From contig JAEPMA010000003.1 of assembly GCA_017644185.1 (NCBI GenBank), forward strand, positions 424,852-488,851: a stretch of 64,000 nucleotides of DNA, given 5' to 3'. Every line of letters begins with the position of its first letter. Position 1 is the stretch's first letter. The DNA is from Rhodospirillales bacterium. GTDB taxonomy: Bacteria > Pseudomonadota > Alphaproteobacteria > Rhodospirillales > Casp-alpha2. The notes under the pieces were generated by a model. That model was given only the letters and a program-made list of their open reading frames with translations. It searched no databases and was not told the origin of the DNA. Position numbers and translations under genes: made by a program. Shown here one piece after another: positions 55,779 through 64,000 of the stretch.

Positions 55779-56534
55779 TTATTTTCCGGGTTTCATCGTC
55801 TCCGGCCCACGCCTGAGCCACGTCGTCGCGAACGTGAAGAAATACCAGCGCAGGTACGGTTTGATCCAAGGGATGATCTGAAAACGGCTTTCGCCTTCCC
55901 GGCGTTCATACCATTTGGCGGGAATTTCATCGAGACGGAGACCGAGACGGTGCGCCTTGGCGACCAGTTCGATGGCATAGGTGAAGCCCTCGGTCGATTC
56001 CAGTTCGACCCGATCCAGAAGCTCGCGCGTGAACAGTTTGAAACCGTTCGTCGCATCGCGGATCGGCGCACGGCCGAAAACGAACATCGAGATATTCGCG
56101 GTCACGGTCAGCATCTTTTTATACCAGACGCATCCGTCCATGCAGCCGCCCGGCAGAAAACGGCTGCCGGCGACGACCGATGCGCCGGCTTTCGCCCGGT
56201 CGATCATCTTGTCGATGATGTCGGCGTTGAAATCGTCATCCGCCATATGCGTCAGGACGAACGGGGCGGTCGAATGCCGAAGCCCTGTGACGACCGCCAT
56301 GTTGGGACCGCGCCCGGTGTTCTTGACCGGCACGATCTCGGCGTGGTCCTTGTGTTCATACTCTTCGATCGCGGAGAGTGTGTCGTCCTCGTCGAAATCG
56401 TAGCAGATCATCACCCGATACGGGGTTTCGACATGGCGGCGCACGTCTTCCAGAAGCGAGATGATGTTCTTCCCCTCGTTGTAAACGGGGACCACGATTT
56501 CAAGCTCGATGATACGGTCGTCATTCTTTGTCAC
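55779..56534 (-). CDS. Glycosyltransferase family 2
   Basis: A 251-residue GT-A glycosyltransferase beginning EIVVPVYNEGKNIISLLEDV, with DFDEDDTLSAIEEY and THMADDDFNADIIDKMI carrying the acidic nucleotide-sugar/metal motif. The last 40 residues are hydrophobic-basic but do not clearly span a membrane, so it resembles DPM1-like synthases without the tail. Sugar donor and acceptor are unknown. It overlaps the methyltransferase by 4 bases. Confidence 0.9.
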   Translation of the reverse strand: MTKNDDRIIELEIVVPVYNEGKNIISLLEDVRRHVETPYRVMICYDFDEDDTLSAIEEYEHKDHAEIVPVKNTGRGPNMAVVTGLRHSTAPFVLTHMADDDFNADIIDKMIDRAKAGASVVAGSRFLPGGCMDGCVWYKKMLTVTANISMFVFGRAPIRDATNGFKLFTRELLDRVELESTEGFTYAIELVAKAHRLGLRLDEIPAKWYERREGESRFQIIPWIKPYLRWYFFTFATTWLRRGPETMKPGK

Positions 56535-57778
56535 GGGCGTATATCCGGTTTCGGTACGGGGACGATGAATTTCCCGCCATCCTTAATAAACGCCGATTTC
56601 TGCAGAAAGAAGTCCAAATAATTCCAGGCCAGCAACAGGGCGTGCGAATAGCCGCCGGCCATGAAGTCGTCATCTGAAACGATTGGGATGTGTGTGCCGG
56701 GGGTGAGTTTACCGATTTTAAGTTCGTTGTTCTCGGCGACGACATCGATCAGCGATGTATTTGCCTTGATGAAGTTTAAAAGCGTATTGCCCTTAGCGGG
56801 CGCACCATAGGCCGCGACCTTGCCGCCGTGTTTCTGAATATCGCGGATAAGCGTCACCAGGGCATCGCCGGTTTCGCGGACCCGCCCGGCGAAACGTTCG
56901 TAGGTTTCGATGCGCTTGATGCCCCAGGCGGTCTCGGCGTCACGCATCTCAAGGATGCTCGGATCATTCTCGTACCCGGCGTCCCGCTTGCAGACGAAAA
57001 GCTGCAGCGCTGGTCCGGACGCGCCGACGTCGGTTTTCTCAACACGAAAAGCGCGAAGGCCGGTGTCGGCGAACAGCCGGTCGAGAGGGGCCAGGCTCAG
57101 ATAAGACAAGTGTTCGTGATAGATGGTGTCGAAATAAAGCGCTTCGATCATGTCGACCAGATAAGGGAACTCGATCACGAAAACACCGTCATCGTCCAGC
57201 AGCTCCCTGATGCCGGCGGCGAACCCGACGATATCGTCGACGTGGGCGAAGACATTGGTCGCCGTGACGATTTTCGCCTTGCCGTGCGACGCCGCGATAT
57301 CGCGGCCGCACTGTTCATTGAAGAAGCGGTCAACGACCTCGAAGCCGCGCTCGCGCGCATATTCTCCGGCGCTGGACGGCTCGACGCCGAGTGTCTTGTA
57401 AGACCCCGCCGGATAACAGTTCAGGGTGATGCCGTCGTTGCAGCCGATATCGACGACAAGACTGCCGGGTGGCGGCTTCAGAAGCGCCAGAACGTTATCG
57501 ATCATTTCCTGGTAGTGATCGCAAAGCGCCCGCGACGTCGACGACAGATAGGCGTAATCGTCGAAAATATCCTCCGACGAAACGATATCGAGCAGTTGTG
57601 ACAGGCCACACGACATGCACAGATAGACATCGAGCGGAAAAGCCTGTTCGGCGGCGATTTCCGCTTGGCTAATGAATGAATTCGACGGCGGTTGGTCGCC
57701 AAGTGACAGATAGCGGACAAGCTCTCCGCTACCGCAGATTCGGCAGGTGCTTTTTTTCGATGCGCGGTATTCAACCAT
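56531..57778 (-). CDS. Class I SAM C-methyltransferase for nucleotide sugars
   Basis: A 415-residue protein with the full C-methyltransferase layout: N-terminal zinc finger C12/C15 and C54/C57 (STCRICGSG, YLCMSCGLSQ), SAM-binding VVDIGCNDG (108-116), then the C-terminal domain with AAYGAPAKGNTLLNF. Homologues such as TylCIII and NovU methylate deoxysugar carbons. This predicts a C-branched sugar in the surface glycan. It leads the GT2 gene with 4-base overlap. Confidence 0.9.
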   Translation of the reverse strand: MVEYRASKKSTCRICGSGELVRYLSLGDQPPSNSFISQAEIAAEQAFPLDVYLCMSCGLSQLLDIVSSEDIFDDYAYLSSTSRALCDHYQEMIDNVLALLKPPPGSLVVDIGCNDGITLNCYPAGSYKTLGVEPSSAGEYARERGFEVVDRFFNEQCGRDIAASHGKAKIVTATNVFAHVDDIVGFAAGIRELLDDDGVFVIEFPYLVDMIEALYFDTIYHEHLSYLSLAPLDRLFADTGLRAFRVEKTDVGASGPALQLFVCKRDAGYENDPSILEMRDAETAWGIKRIETYERFAGRVRETGDALVTLIRDIQKHGGKVAAYGAPAKGNTLLNFIKANTSLIDVVAENNELKIGKLTPGTHIPIVSDDDFMAGGYSHALLLAWNYLDFFLQKSAFIKDGGKFIVPVPKPDIRP

Positions 57779-57847
57779 TACGAAATTTTCATCCGTCGTT
57801 GCCGGAAAGCGGACTCACCCGCATTTGTGCCAGACACGGCGCAGAAC

Positions 57848-59359
57848 TCAAGGCTCAACCCGGGACCAGATGAACAAATTGCCGCATTGCCCGGTTTGCA
57901 ACTTGTAGCCATCCAATCGCGCGCCGTCGTAGCCGACGTCGGCCTGGTCGGTGGAAAGCGCCAGCGTGCGGAACTCGCCGGCCGCGATGCGCCCGCCGAT
58001 CCCACCCATTTCGTGCGGGACACCAACTTCGCGGGTCTGGCTATAGGTATGCGCAAGAACGAACGGCTCGGTGCTTTCCACCATCCAGGGCAAAGAGAGA
58101 TAAGTGTCCTGAACGAACACGGGTTTGGGAAATTTATCGATGCAGGTTTTCATGTTGGTCCAATAAGCGTGATTTTTTCCTGCCGCATCGAGAAGGCCCG
58201 CCGCTCCGGCAATGACAAGGATGCACAACACGACGTGTATACCGGCAGCGGCGATCCACGCGTGACTGATCTTCGAAAGGGCTGACATGCCGCCTGCGCA
58301 GACTGAACTTCGGATTAGCAAGCCTGCCGCGAACACGGTCGGCGTGAACGTGTAATTTTCCGCGCTGCCGTCTTGCAATGTAAGAACGGACATGACGCCC
58401 GCCGAGGCGACAAAACCGGTGAGGAACAACAAGGCCACCCAATCCGCGAAAAGCCGTGCACGGAATTCGGCATGCCGAATAAGCCCGTAGATCACCAATA
58501 GAAGCGGCAGATATATCGGCAGCGTTTTCGGCAGCGCATTTCCCCAGACTCCAAGCGCATGAGCGGGCGAAAAGACAAGCTGGATTTTGGAAAAGAAAAG
58601 GCTCTGTCTGTAAACGTCGTCACCGCCAAGGATGCAGACGGCACACAGACCCCAGAAGACGGCGCAATAGAACACAAGCGGGCGGAAACAGCGTCCGGTC
58701 AGCAAAAACAACCCTACACCCGACACCGCCCCAATCGCCGATTGCTTGAACATCCATGCGATGAAGAAAATTATTGCTGCAAGTATGGCAGCTTGCGTCT
58801 TATTGCGCCCGTAGGTCTTCAGGAAAACAAGAACGCCAACAGCTTCGCAGGTCAGGGCCCAGACATCCGGCCGGACCGTGATCGCCCAAAACCCCATAAG
58901 AGGGCCGACGAATACAATAGCTGCCGACAGCACCGCCATCGGCTCAATCGCCGCATCTCTGGGCGAACCGTTCGCCCGGACAATGAACCGAAATGCGACC
59001 GAGAGGCCGACCCACCCAAGCAACACCCCGACTAAGGTGAGCGTCCGTGCTATGGTCGGGATCCAGGCGTCGGGAACAGAGAGCAGCCCTTGCCATGTCC
59101 ACGTCCACGTCCCGTACGCCGCATAAAACAGGGCATTGAAGTAGGACATTGAGTACGGGCTTCGTGTCGGATCGGTGAACACTTCAAGCCCGTTGACGTA
59201 CTTCCAGATCGCGTAGAGGGATGCCTGCTCATCGCCGCTCGAAATATATTGAAGCGGTTCCGAAAACGAGAAGCCGTAATAAATGCGCAATCCCATCAGC
59301 AGCAACATCGCAAGCAACGACGCATGCCAAGCCGCACGAAGGATACGTTCCGAAGGCAT
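57848..59359 (-). CDS. Polytopic membrane protein, possible GT-C glycosyltransferase
   Basis: A 503-residue protein with about ten hydrophobic segments and a large periplasmic-looking loop (SFSEPLQYISSGDEQASLYAIWKYVNG) after the first one, as in GT-C/GT39-like lipid-linked sugar transferases. No catalytic motif is certain. The start at 59359 (MPSERILRAAWHASLLAML) overlaps the epimerase stop by one base. The base composition looks slightly less GC-rich than the neighbours. Confidence 0.65.
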   Translation of the reverse strand: MPSERILRAAWHASLLAMLLLMGLRIYYGFSFSEPLQYISSGDEQASLYAIWKYVNGLEVFTDPTRSPYSMSYFNALFYAAYGTWTWTWQGLLSVPDAWIPTIARTLTLVGVLLGWVGLSVAFRFIVRANGSPRDAAIEPMAVLSAAIVFVGPLMGFWAITVRPDVWALTCEAVGVLVFLKTYGRNKTQAAILAAIIFFIAWMFKQSAIGAVSGVGLFLLTGRCFRPLVFYCAVFWGLCAVCILGGDDVYRQSLFFSKIQLVFSPAHALGVWGNALPKTLPIYLPLLLVIYGLIRHAEFRARLFADWVALLFLTGFVASAGVMSVLTLQDGSAENYTFTPTVFAAGLLIRSSVCAGGMSALSKISHAWIAAAGIHVVLCILVIAGAAGLLDAAGKNHAYWTNMKTCIDKFPKPVFVQDTYLSLPWMVESTEPFVLAHTYSQTREVGVPHEMGGIGGRIAAGEFRTLALSTDQADVGYDGARLDGYKLQTGQCGNLFIWSRVEP

Positions 59360-60318
59360 CAGTTGGCGATGTACCAGTCGGCCAGAATTGGGAAGCCTTC
59401 CGCCAACATGACTTTCGGTCGATAACCGAGTGCGGCGATCTTCGAGATATCGGGGCAACGGCGTGGCGTCCCGCCTTTCTGGAGGGGCTGGTGTTCGAGC
59501 GTCACGGTGCGGCCGAAGTACGCGCCGACCATGTGCGCGACGTCGCGGATCGCGATCTCTTCGGGATTGCCGATGTGGTAGACTTGGCCGGTCGCGCCCT
59601 TCTCCGACATCAGGATCACGCCGTCGATGAAGTCGTCGATATAGTTGAAGGCGCGAGTCTCTAGCCCTTCGCCCTGGATCGGGAACGGTAGTGGGTCGAC
59701 ATCCGATTCCTGACAAAGTTTCCTCATGCGGAGCACGAACTGCGGCAGCACATGCTCCCACCCCATATCGGGGCCGTAGACATTGTGCGGCCGGAAAATC
59801 TGCACCTTGTCCATGAACCGTGTCGCTATGTGCAGCGCCATCATCTCGCCGATGATCTTCCCCGATCCATACGAATAGCGCGGGTTGGTCGGGTCGGGAA
59901 CGACCATCTGCACGTCCTCGGGCGTCGGCACCACGGCGGGCGTCTGATAGACCTCGGATGTCGACGCATAGATCAACTCTGCGACCCCCTTTGCGCGGCA
60001 GCCGTCGATGACGTTTGTCATGCCCTTGACGCCGACATCGAGGACGAGGTCGGGTTTCTCGTAAAACAACTCGGTGCCGTTCACATAAGCGAGGTGCCAG
60101 ACCGTATCCTGACCATCAAGGGCGCTCGCGACCGCGCCGGCATCGCGGATATCACCGTGGACGATTTCGATGTCGTTCTTGATATCGTCGAGGCGCGTCG
60201 CCGTGCCGCGGGAGTCGTTGTCGAAGACCCGCACCCGGTGCCCGTCGGCGACCAGCCGGCGTACCAGCGCCGAGCCGATGAATCCGGTGCCGCCCGTGAC
60301 AGCGATTTTCTTGCTCAT
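59359..60318 (-). CDS. NAD-dependent sugar epimerase/dehydratase (SDR)
   Basis: A 319-residue extended short-chain dehydrogenase acting on a nucleotide sugar. The nucleotide loop GGTGFIG (9-15), the catalytic YxxxK with Y150 and K154 (RYSYGSGKIIGE) and the preceding STSEVY are clear. Whether it is a 4-epimerase or another activity is not readable. Translational coupling (TGATG) joins it to the membrane protein gene. Confidence 0.9.
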   Translation of the reverse strand: MSKKIAVTGGTGFIGSALVRRLVADGHRVRVFDNDSRGTATRLDDIKNDIEIVHGDIRDAGAVASALDGQDTVWHLAYVNGTELFYEKPDLVLDVGVKGMTNVIDGCRAKGVAELIYASTSEVYQTPAVVPTPEDVQMVVPDPTNPRYSYGSGKIIGEMMALHIATRFMDKVQIFRPHNVYGPDMGWEHVLPQFVLRMRKLCQESDVDPLPFPIQGEGLETRAFNYIDDFIDGVILMSEKGATGQVYHIGNPEEIAIRDVAHMVGAYFGRTVTLEHQPLQKGGTPRRCPDISKIAALGYRPKVMLAEGFPILADWYIAN

Positions 60319-60615
60319 GGAATTACCTTAATAACCGGGGAGAACGCAGGACTTGATATCGTCCGAACGGTGAAATGCCAACCACTTATGGTCATGCCGA
60401 ATGAAGCGTCTTTTCTTGGATATCGTCATCCAGCGGCATCGCACATGCGCCGGAGCGGGTAATAGTTGCGGTCATCGGGTGCGAGCCGATACGTTACGCG
60501 TAAGCCATTCGTTCGAAACACATGGAATTCTCGATTTGATCAACGCTCTGAAAACCGGTGAACACTATCCGCGTTCGACCGGGAATATATCTCCCACGGA
60601 CACTTTGGGGGCGTC
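60319..60615. promoter_or_regulatory. Divergent promoter region of the two epimerase genes
   Basis: The 297-base gap is more AT-rich than the coding flanks (TTCTTGGATATCG, GGAATATATCTCC) and must carry two promoters. I see no clear binding site. GGGGGCGTC precedes the plus-strand ATG. Confidence 0.45.
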
Positions 60616-61401
60616 ATGCAGATCGCTGTAATTGGCGGGCACGGGTTCATCGGCAATGCGCTGGCCACGTATTTGTCAGGTGCGGGGCATATGTGTTCGC
60701 GGATCGGCCGGTCGGATCCGCTGCCCGAAGGTCCGGTCTATGTCTTGCTCGACTGTAATGGGGAGGGCCGGCGTTTCTGGGCGAACGAAAACCCCGAAGA
60801 GAACTACGTGCGAAGTGTTGCGTCGGTCGAGGCGCGCCTGAACGCGGTTTCGTGCGATGTCTATCTCTATCTTTCGACCGTGGATGTTTACGGAGAGGGC
60901 CGGGGGGCGCTCGAGTTCAGCCGTGAAAACGCCGAGATCGATATCGATGCCATCGACACCTACGCACGCCATAAGGTGATGGCGGAAAAGATGGTGCTCG
61001 ACCACGCGGCGTGGCCGCTGGTGATCCGGTGTGCAACGCTGATCGGACCGGGTTTGCGCAAGAACCCCGTTTTCGATCTGCTCAACGATCAGCCGTTGCG
61101 AATGACGGAAGAAAGCACCCTGTCCTTATTGCATACCTCGACGCTCGGCCGCGCGATCGAAGTTCTTCTGGCGTCGGGAGACAGAGGGACATTCAATGTT
61201 GCCGCTTCGGCACCGATCGGAATCCCCGCTCTGAAAAAAATGATCGCAGACAAACGCGGAATCGATCCGGCGGCGTTTCCGGAGCATGAAGAAAAAATCA
61301 CCACCCGCTACGACGTGAACGTGGACAAGATCTCCGCCCGCCTCGAAATGCCGGCATCCGAAGCGGCGCTACGGATGTATCTGGATCTTGATGCGGTGTG
61401 A
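60616..61401 (+). CDS. NAD(P)-dependent epimerase-like protein (SDR)
   Basis: A 261-residue extended SDR, shorter than usual: GGHGFIG (7-13), STVDVYGEG and Y116-A-R-H-K120. It probably reduces or epimerises a nucleotide-linked 4-keto sugar. It is the only plus-strand gene in this part of the island. GGGGGCG precedes its ATG. A reductase (RmlD-like) function is also possible. Confidence 0.85.
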   Translation: MQIAVIGGHGFIGNALATYLSGAGHMCSRIGRSDPLPEGPVYVLLDCNGEGRRFWANENPEENYVRSVASVEARLNAVSCDVYLYLSTVDVYGEGRGALEFSRENAEIDIDAIDTYARHKVMAEKMVLDHAAWPLVIRCATLIGPGLRKNPVFDLLNDQPLRMTEESTLSLLHTSTLGRAIEVLLASGDRGTFNVAASAPIGIPALKKMIADKRGIDPAAFPEHEEKITTRYDVNVDKISARLEMPASEAALRMYLDLDAV

Positions 61402-61438
61402 TCACCGGTTTGCCGGGGACGGGCCGCCGCCGATTGCG

Positions 61439-62668
61439 TCAGAAAACGTTGACCCCGTCTTCCAGAAAGTCCCAGATGTCGATGACGGTCTTGCCACCGG
61501 TATCGAGATTCTTGTAGTCGCTGTGAGGGACGCACAGGATCAGCACGTCGCTCTTCTTGACGACGATGTTCAGCGGTTCCAGTTCGTCGTCGACACTGAC
61601 CAGCGGATCGGTGGTCAGCACGTCGCGGCAGGCGATGACGAGATGTTTTTTCAGCTTGTAGCTCAGGGACGCGCGGATGTCGTCGCTGTTTGGCTTGAAT
61701 GCCATCCCGAGAAGACCGACAGTCATGTCGGCCAGGTCGTATCGTTGTTTCAGGCGATCGATGATGTAGAGAACGATCCCCTCGTTCACCAGCATCGCCG
61801 CACGGCCGAGGTTGAACTGGTCGGGTGCGAACGCTGCCAACTGCATGGTGTCCTTGAACAGACACGGGCCGGCGCTGAAACCCGGTTTGGCCATGTCTTT
61901 GGCGCGCGGATAATTGCGGGTCATCGCATCCATGATGCGGTGATAATCGGCGCCCGCCGAGTTGGCCATCATGTAGAACTGGTTGGTGATCGCGAAGGAA
62001 ATATAGCGGTACGAATTATTGAATAGCTTGGCGAGTTCCGCTTCGAGCGGCGTCAGCTCGATGGTCTCGTCCGTCAATTTGCTGAAAAGCGCGTGCGCGC
62101 GCTTCGCCGCTTCCTCAGTCGTGCCGCTGACGATTTGCGGCATGTTCTGCAACTCGTCGATGGAAAGCCCCTGGACGACCCGTTCGGGGCAGAACGCGAG
62201 CAACAGGTCTTTCCCGATCTGTTTAAAGTAGTTGTTCAGCCAGTCGGTGGTCCCCGGAAAAACGGTCGAGCGCATGACGATGAACTGACCGTCTCTCAGG
62301 TTCGGCGACAATTCGTCGATGCACTGTTTGACGGCCTTGTGTACGGGATCCAGAAATTCATCGACCGGCGTGCCAATGGTGATCACCACGGTTGCAGCGT
62401 TTTCAACCAGCGCGGGGTCCGACGTAACGAGCAGATTTCCGTCTTTTAGGACCTGCGGGAGCAGGACGTCGGCGCCCTTTTCCAGCGCGGGCAGTCGGCC
62501 AGCGGCAATCGTTTTTAGGGCGTCTTCGTTGATGTCCTGGATCAGCACCCGTTGCCCCTTGGTCGCAAAAGTGATTGCGAGCGGTAGCCCGACATGACCG
62601 GCACCGCCGACTATGGCGATATCGAAGTTCATGCCTGCATCGGCGTAGTACTTGGAGTTTTCAGTCAT
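61439..62668 (-). CDS. Nucleotide-sugar dehydrogenase (UDP-Glc/ManNAc dehydrogenase family)
   Basis: A 409-residue NAD-dependent four-electron dehydrogenase making a uronic acid from a nucleotide sugar. GGAGHVGLPL near residue 21 binds NAD; E162 region CPERVVQG, K214 and N217 (LAKLFNNSYRY) and the nucleophile C269 in GPCLFKDT are in place. The pattern resembles WecC/WbpA (N-acetylated UDP-sugars) more than UDP-glucose enzymes. A second start at 62632 is possible. It is 60 bases after the aminotransferase gene. Confidence 0.93.
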   Translation of the reverse strand: MTENSKYYADAGMNFDIAIVGGAGHVGLPLAITFATKGQRVLIQDINEDALKTIAAGRLPALEKGADVLLPQVLKDGNLLVTSDPALVENAATVVITIGTPVDEFLDPVHKAVKQCIDELSPNLRDGQFIVMRSTVFPGTTDWLNNYFKQIGKDLLLAFCPERVVQGLSIDELQNMPQIVSGTTEEAAKRAHALFSKLTDETIELTPLEAELAKLFNNSYRYISFAITNQFYMMANSAGADYHRIMDAMTRNYPRAKDMAKPGFSAGPCLFKDTMQLAAFAPDQFNLGRAAMLVNEGIVLYIIDRLKQRYDLADMTVGLLGMAFKPNSDDIRASLSYKLKKHLVIACRDVLTTDPLVSVDDELEPLNIVVKKSDVLILCVPHSDYKNLDTGGKTVIDIWDFLEDGVNVF

Positions 62669-62728
62669 CGTTCTAGCGCTTGCCCTTTAATCTCAGTGAT
62701 GCGGCGGAACATTGTATCTGCCGTGGGA

Positions 62729-63892
62729 TTATTCGCCGTCCGCCAAATGGGGGCTGCTCGGCACGTTGATTATGCGGTTATAAAGGTTTTCGGTGACCGG
62801 CAAATCCATTCTCGGACAGTCCGCATACATTTTTAGTTGCGATACGGGGATCCATGCGGCGCGCGTCCCCAGCCCAACCGCGTGCGCGGCCTCCAGGATC
62901 GGTACCCGGTTGTCTTCGCAACCCGGATCGAGAAGTAAGACGTTGATCCAATAATTGCTGATGCAATCGGCCGGTTCGCCGACGTGACGAATTCCCTCCA
63001 CCTCAGAGAACGCCGCCGCGTACTTGGCGGCAAGACGCCGCTTTTTCTCAAGATACTCCGAAAGCAGCAGCATCTGTCCGCAGCCGACCGCCGCGTTAAT
63101 ATTCGGCATCCGGTAGTTAAAGGCGATTTCGTCGAAGCTGAACTCGTATGGATGCGGCACCCGCGCCGTGGTCGTGATGCGCCGGGCGCGCTCCGCAAGC
63201 GCGTCGTCATTACATAAAATGGCGCCGCCGCCGCCGGTGGTGATGATCTTGTTGCCGTTGAAGCTGAGCGCGGAGAGATAGCCGCGATTGCCGACGTGCT
63301 TACCTTTGTAGAAAGAGCCAAGCGCTTCGGCGGCGTCTTCGATCAGCGGAATACCGAATTCGTCGCAAACCGCCGCCAAGGCATCCAGATCGCTTGGGTG
63401 GCCGAACACGTGCATGCACATCAGCGCTACGATGCGCCGGCCGGTCTCTTTATTGAAAAGCTTACCGTCACGCCGTTCTGAAATCCGGTGAAGGTGCTCG
63501 GTGAGCTTGGCTGCATCTACACCGAACGTCCGGTCTTCGGCGTCGACGAAATGCGGCACGGCACCCGTATATGCGATGGCGTTGATCGAAGCGACGAAGG
63601 TCAGTGCCGGGGCCAGCACCTCGTCCCCCTGGCCGATCCCCATCATATGGATGATGGCGTGCAGCGCCGCCGTGCCGCTGACCGTTGCAACGGCGTGCTC
63701 GACACCGCAGTACGCCGCCAGCTCTTCCTCAAACTGGTTAACATACGCGCCGTAATAAGACACCCAGCCGTCTTCGAGGCAACTCACCACCATCTCCTGC
63801 TCAGGCGTCCCGAAGCGGGGTTCGTGTAGCGGCGCGGGCGGTGGTGCGATGTCGCAGAGCGTCGAGACGACGCGTTCGATATCCAGTTTCAT
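62729..63892 (-). CDS. DegT/DnrJ/EryC1/StrS (LegC-type) sugar aminotransferase
   Basis: A 387-residue PLP aminotransferase that adds an amino group to a nucleotide-linked keto sugar. The N-terminal part has EPRFGTPEQEMVVSCLEDGWVSYYG, the cofactor lysine K215 lies in SFNGNKIITTGGGG, and IEDAAEALGSFYKGKHVG precedes it. Layout resembles the LegC family of legionaminic-acid-type pathways. It starts 19 bases after the purH stop, so it may be co-transcribed with purH. Confidence 0.93.
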   Translation of the reverse strand: MKLDIERVVSTLCDIAPPPAPLHEPRFGTPEQEMVVSCLEDGWVSYYGAYVNQFEEELAAYCGVEHAVATVSGTAALHAIIHMMGIGQGDEVLAPALTFVASINAIAYTGAVPHFVDAEDRTFGVDAAKLTEHLHRISERRDGKLFNKETGRRIVALMCMHVFGHPSDLDALAAVCDEFGIPLIEDAAEALGSFYKGKHVGNRGYLSALSFNGNKIITTGGGGAILCNDDALAERARRITTTARVPHPYEFSFDEIAFNYRMPNINAAVGCGQMLLLSEYLEKKRRLAAKYAAAFSEVEGIRHVGEPADCISNYWINVLLLDPGCEDNRVPILEAAHAVGLGTRAAWIPVSQLKMYADCPRMDLPVTENLYNRIINVPSSPHLADGE

Positions 63893-63911
63893 CTATGGGC
63901 CTGTCTAAAAT

Positions 63912-64000
63912 CTAGTGGCGGAAGTGGCGCATGCCGGTGAACACCATCGCAAGCCCCTTTTCATCGGCAGCGGCGATGACCACGTCGTCGCGGACGCTGC
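63912..64000 (-). CDS. purH: PurH (AICAR transformylase/IMP cyclohydrolase), C-terminus only
   Basis: The last 29 codons of a gene running off the right edge: the translation ends SVRDDVVIAAADEKGLAMVFTGMRHFRH then stop, the highly conserved end of PurH, which carries out the final two steps of IMP synthesis. Identification rests on this tail only. Confidence 0.85.
   Translation of the reverse strand, partial: SVRDDVVIAAADEKGLAMVFTGMRHFRH

Overview
The window is ordinary, densely packed chromosome of an alphaproteobacterium. The GC content is high (by eye about 60%), and the gene order (timA-mltA, fxsA-secB-dnaQ-coaE-aroE-maf-ppsR / hemE-hemH-hemJ-rho, mnmE-mnmG-rsmG-parA-parB, holA-lptE-leuS, ftsK-lolA) resembles Rhodospirillales-type genomes; that placement is inference, not a database result. 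Of about 66 genes, two are cut by the window edges: lutC at the left and purH at the right. I saw no insertion sequence, prophage, CRISPR array or broken gene.

Layout. 1-2278 holds a lutABC-type lactate oxidation locus (minus). 2330-4262 holds mltA and a Tim44-like gene (minus), divergent from fxsA and secB (plus, 4463-5595). 5682-9296 is a minus-strand run dnaQ-coaE-aroE-maf-ppsR. 9297-9726 is a 430-base gene-free, AT-rich stretch with a perfect DnaA box and near matches just upstream of hemE; this is the best candidate for the chromosome origin. 9727-13715 is hemE-hemH-hemJ then rho. 13791-17326 is qor, ogt and a thioredoxin-domain (DUF255) gene. 17437-23946 is two small genes, then mnmE-mnmG-rsmG-parA-parB with three perfect parS sites, so origin and centromere lie about 10 kb apart. 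23965-28704 is holA-lptE-leuS and a lipoprotein gene. 28858-34631 mixes thiE-like, yggS, an L,D-transpeptidase-like gene, an unknown alphaproteobacterial-type protein, ribA, an OmpR-type regulator, lolA and a small membrane protein. 34793-39333 is ftsK and the nitrogen pair glnK-amtB. 39639-44078 is a UbiH-family hydroxylase, a lysozyme-inhibitor-like protein and a minus-strand run encoding a prolyl-tRNA editing homologue, a CnoX-type thioredoxin, a LON-domain protein, a Trm112-like protein and a DUF971 protein.

44232-47758 is a tRNA-Gly followed by a signalling neighbourhood: a 5TM-LYT/PAS histidine kinase, a small protein with three acidic DG..E repeats, a class III nucleotide cyclase homologue and a TerB protein. 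47831-55096 is an LpxR-like lipid A deacylase, a giant NAD-glutamate dehydrogenase and an MFS transporter. 55143-63892 is a surface-sugar island (sugar isomerase, glycosyltransferase, C-methyltransferase, membrane GT-C-like protein, two SDR epimerases, nucleotide-sugar dehydrogenase, LegC-type aminotransferase) ending 19 bases after purH.

No single dramatic new system is evident. The items most worth a second look are the origin/parS layout, the cyclase flanked by two TerB-like proteins, the unknown conserved protein at 30732-31454, the palindromic element at 37423-37517 and the sugar island.
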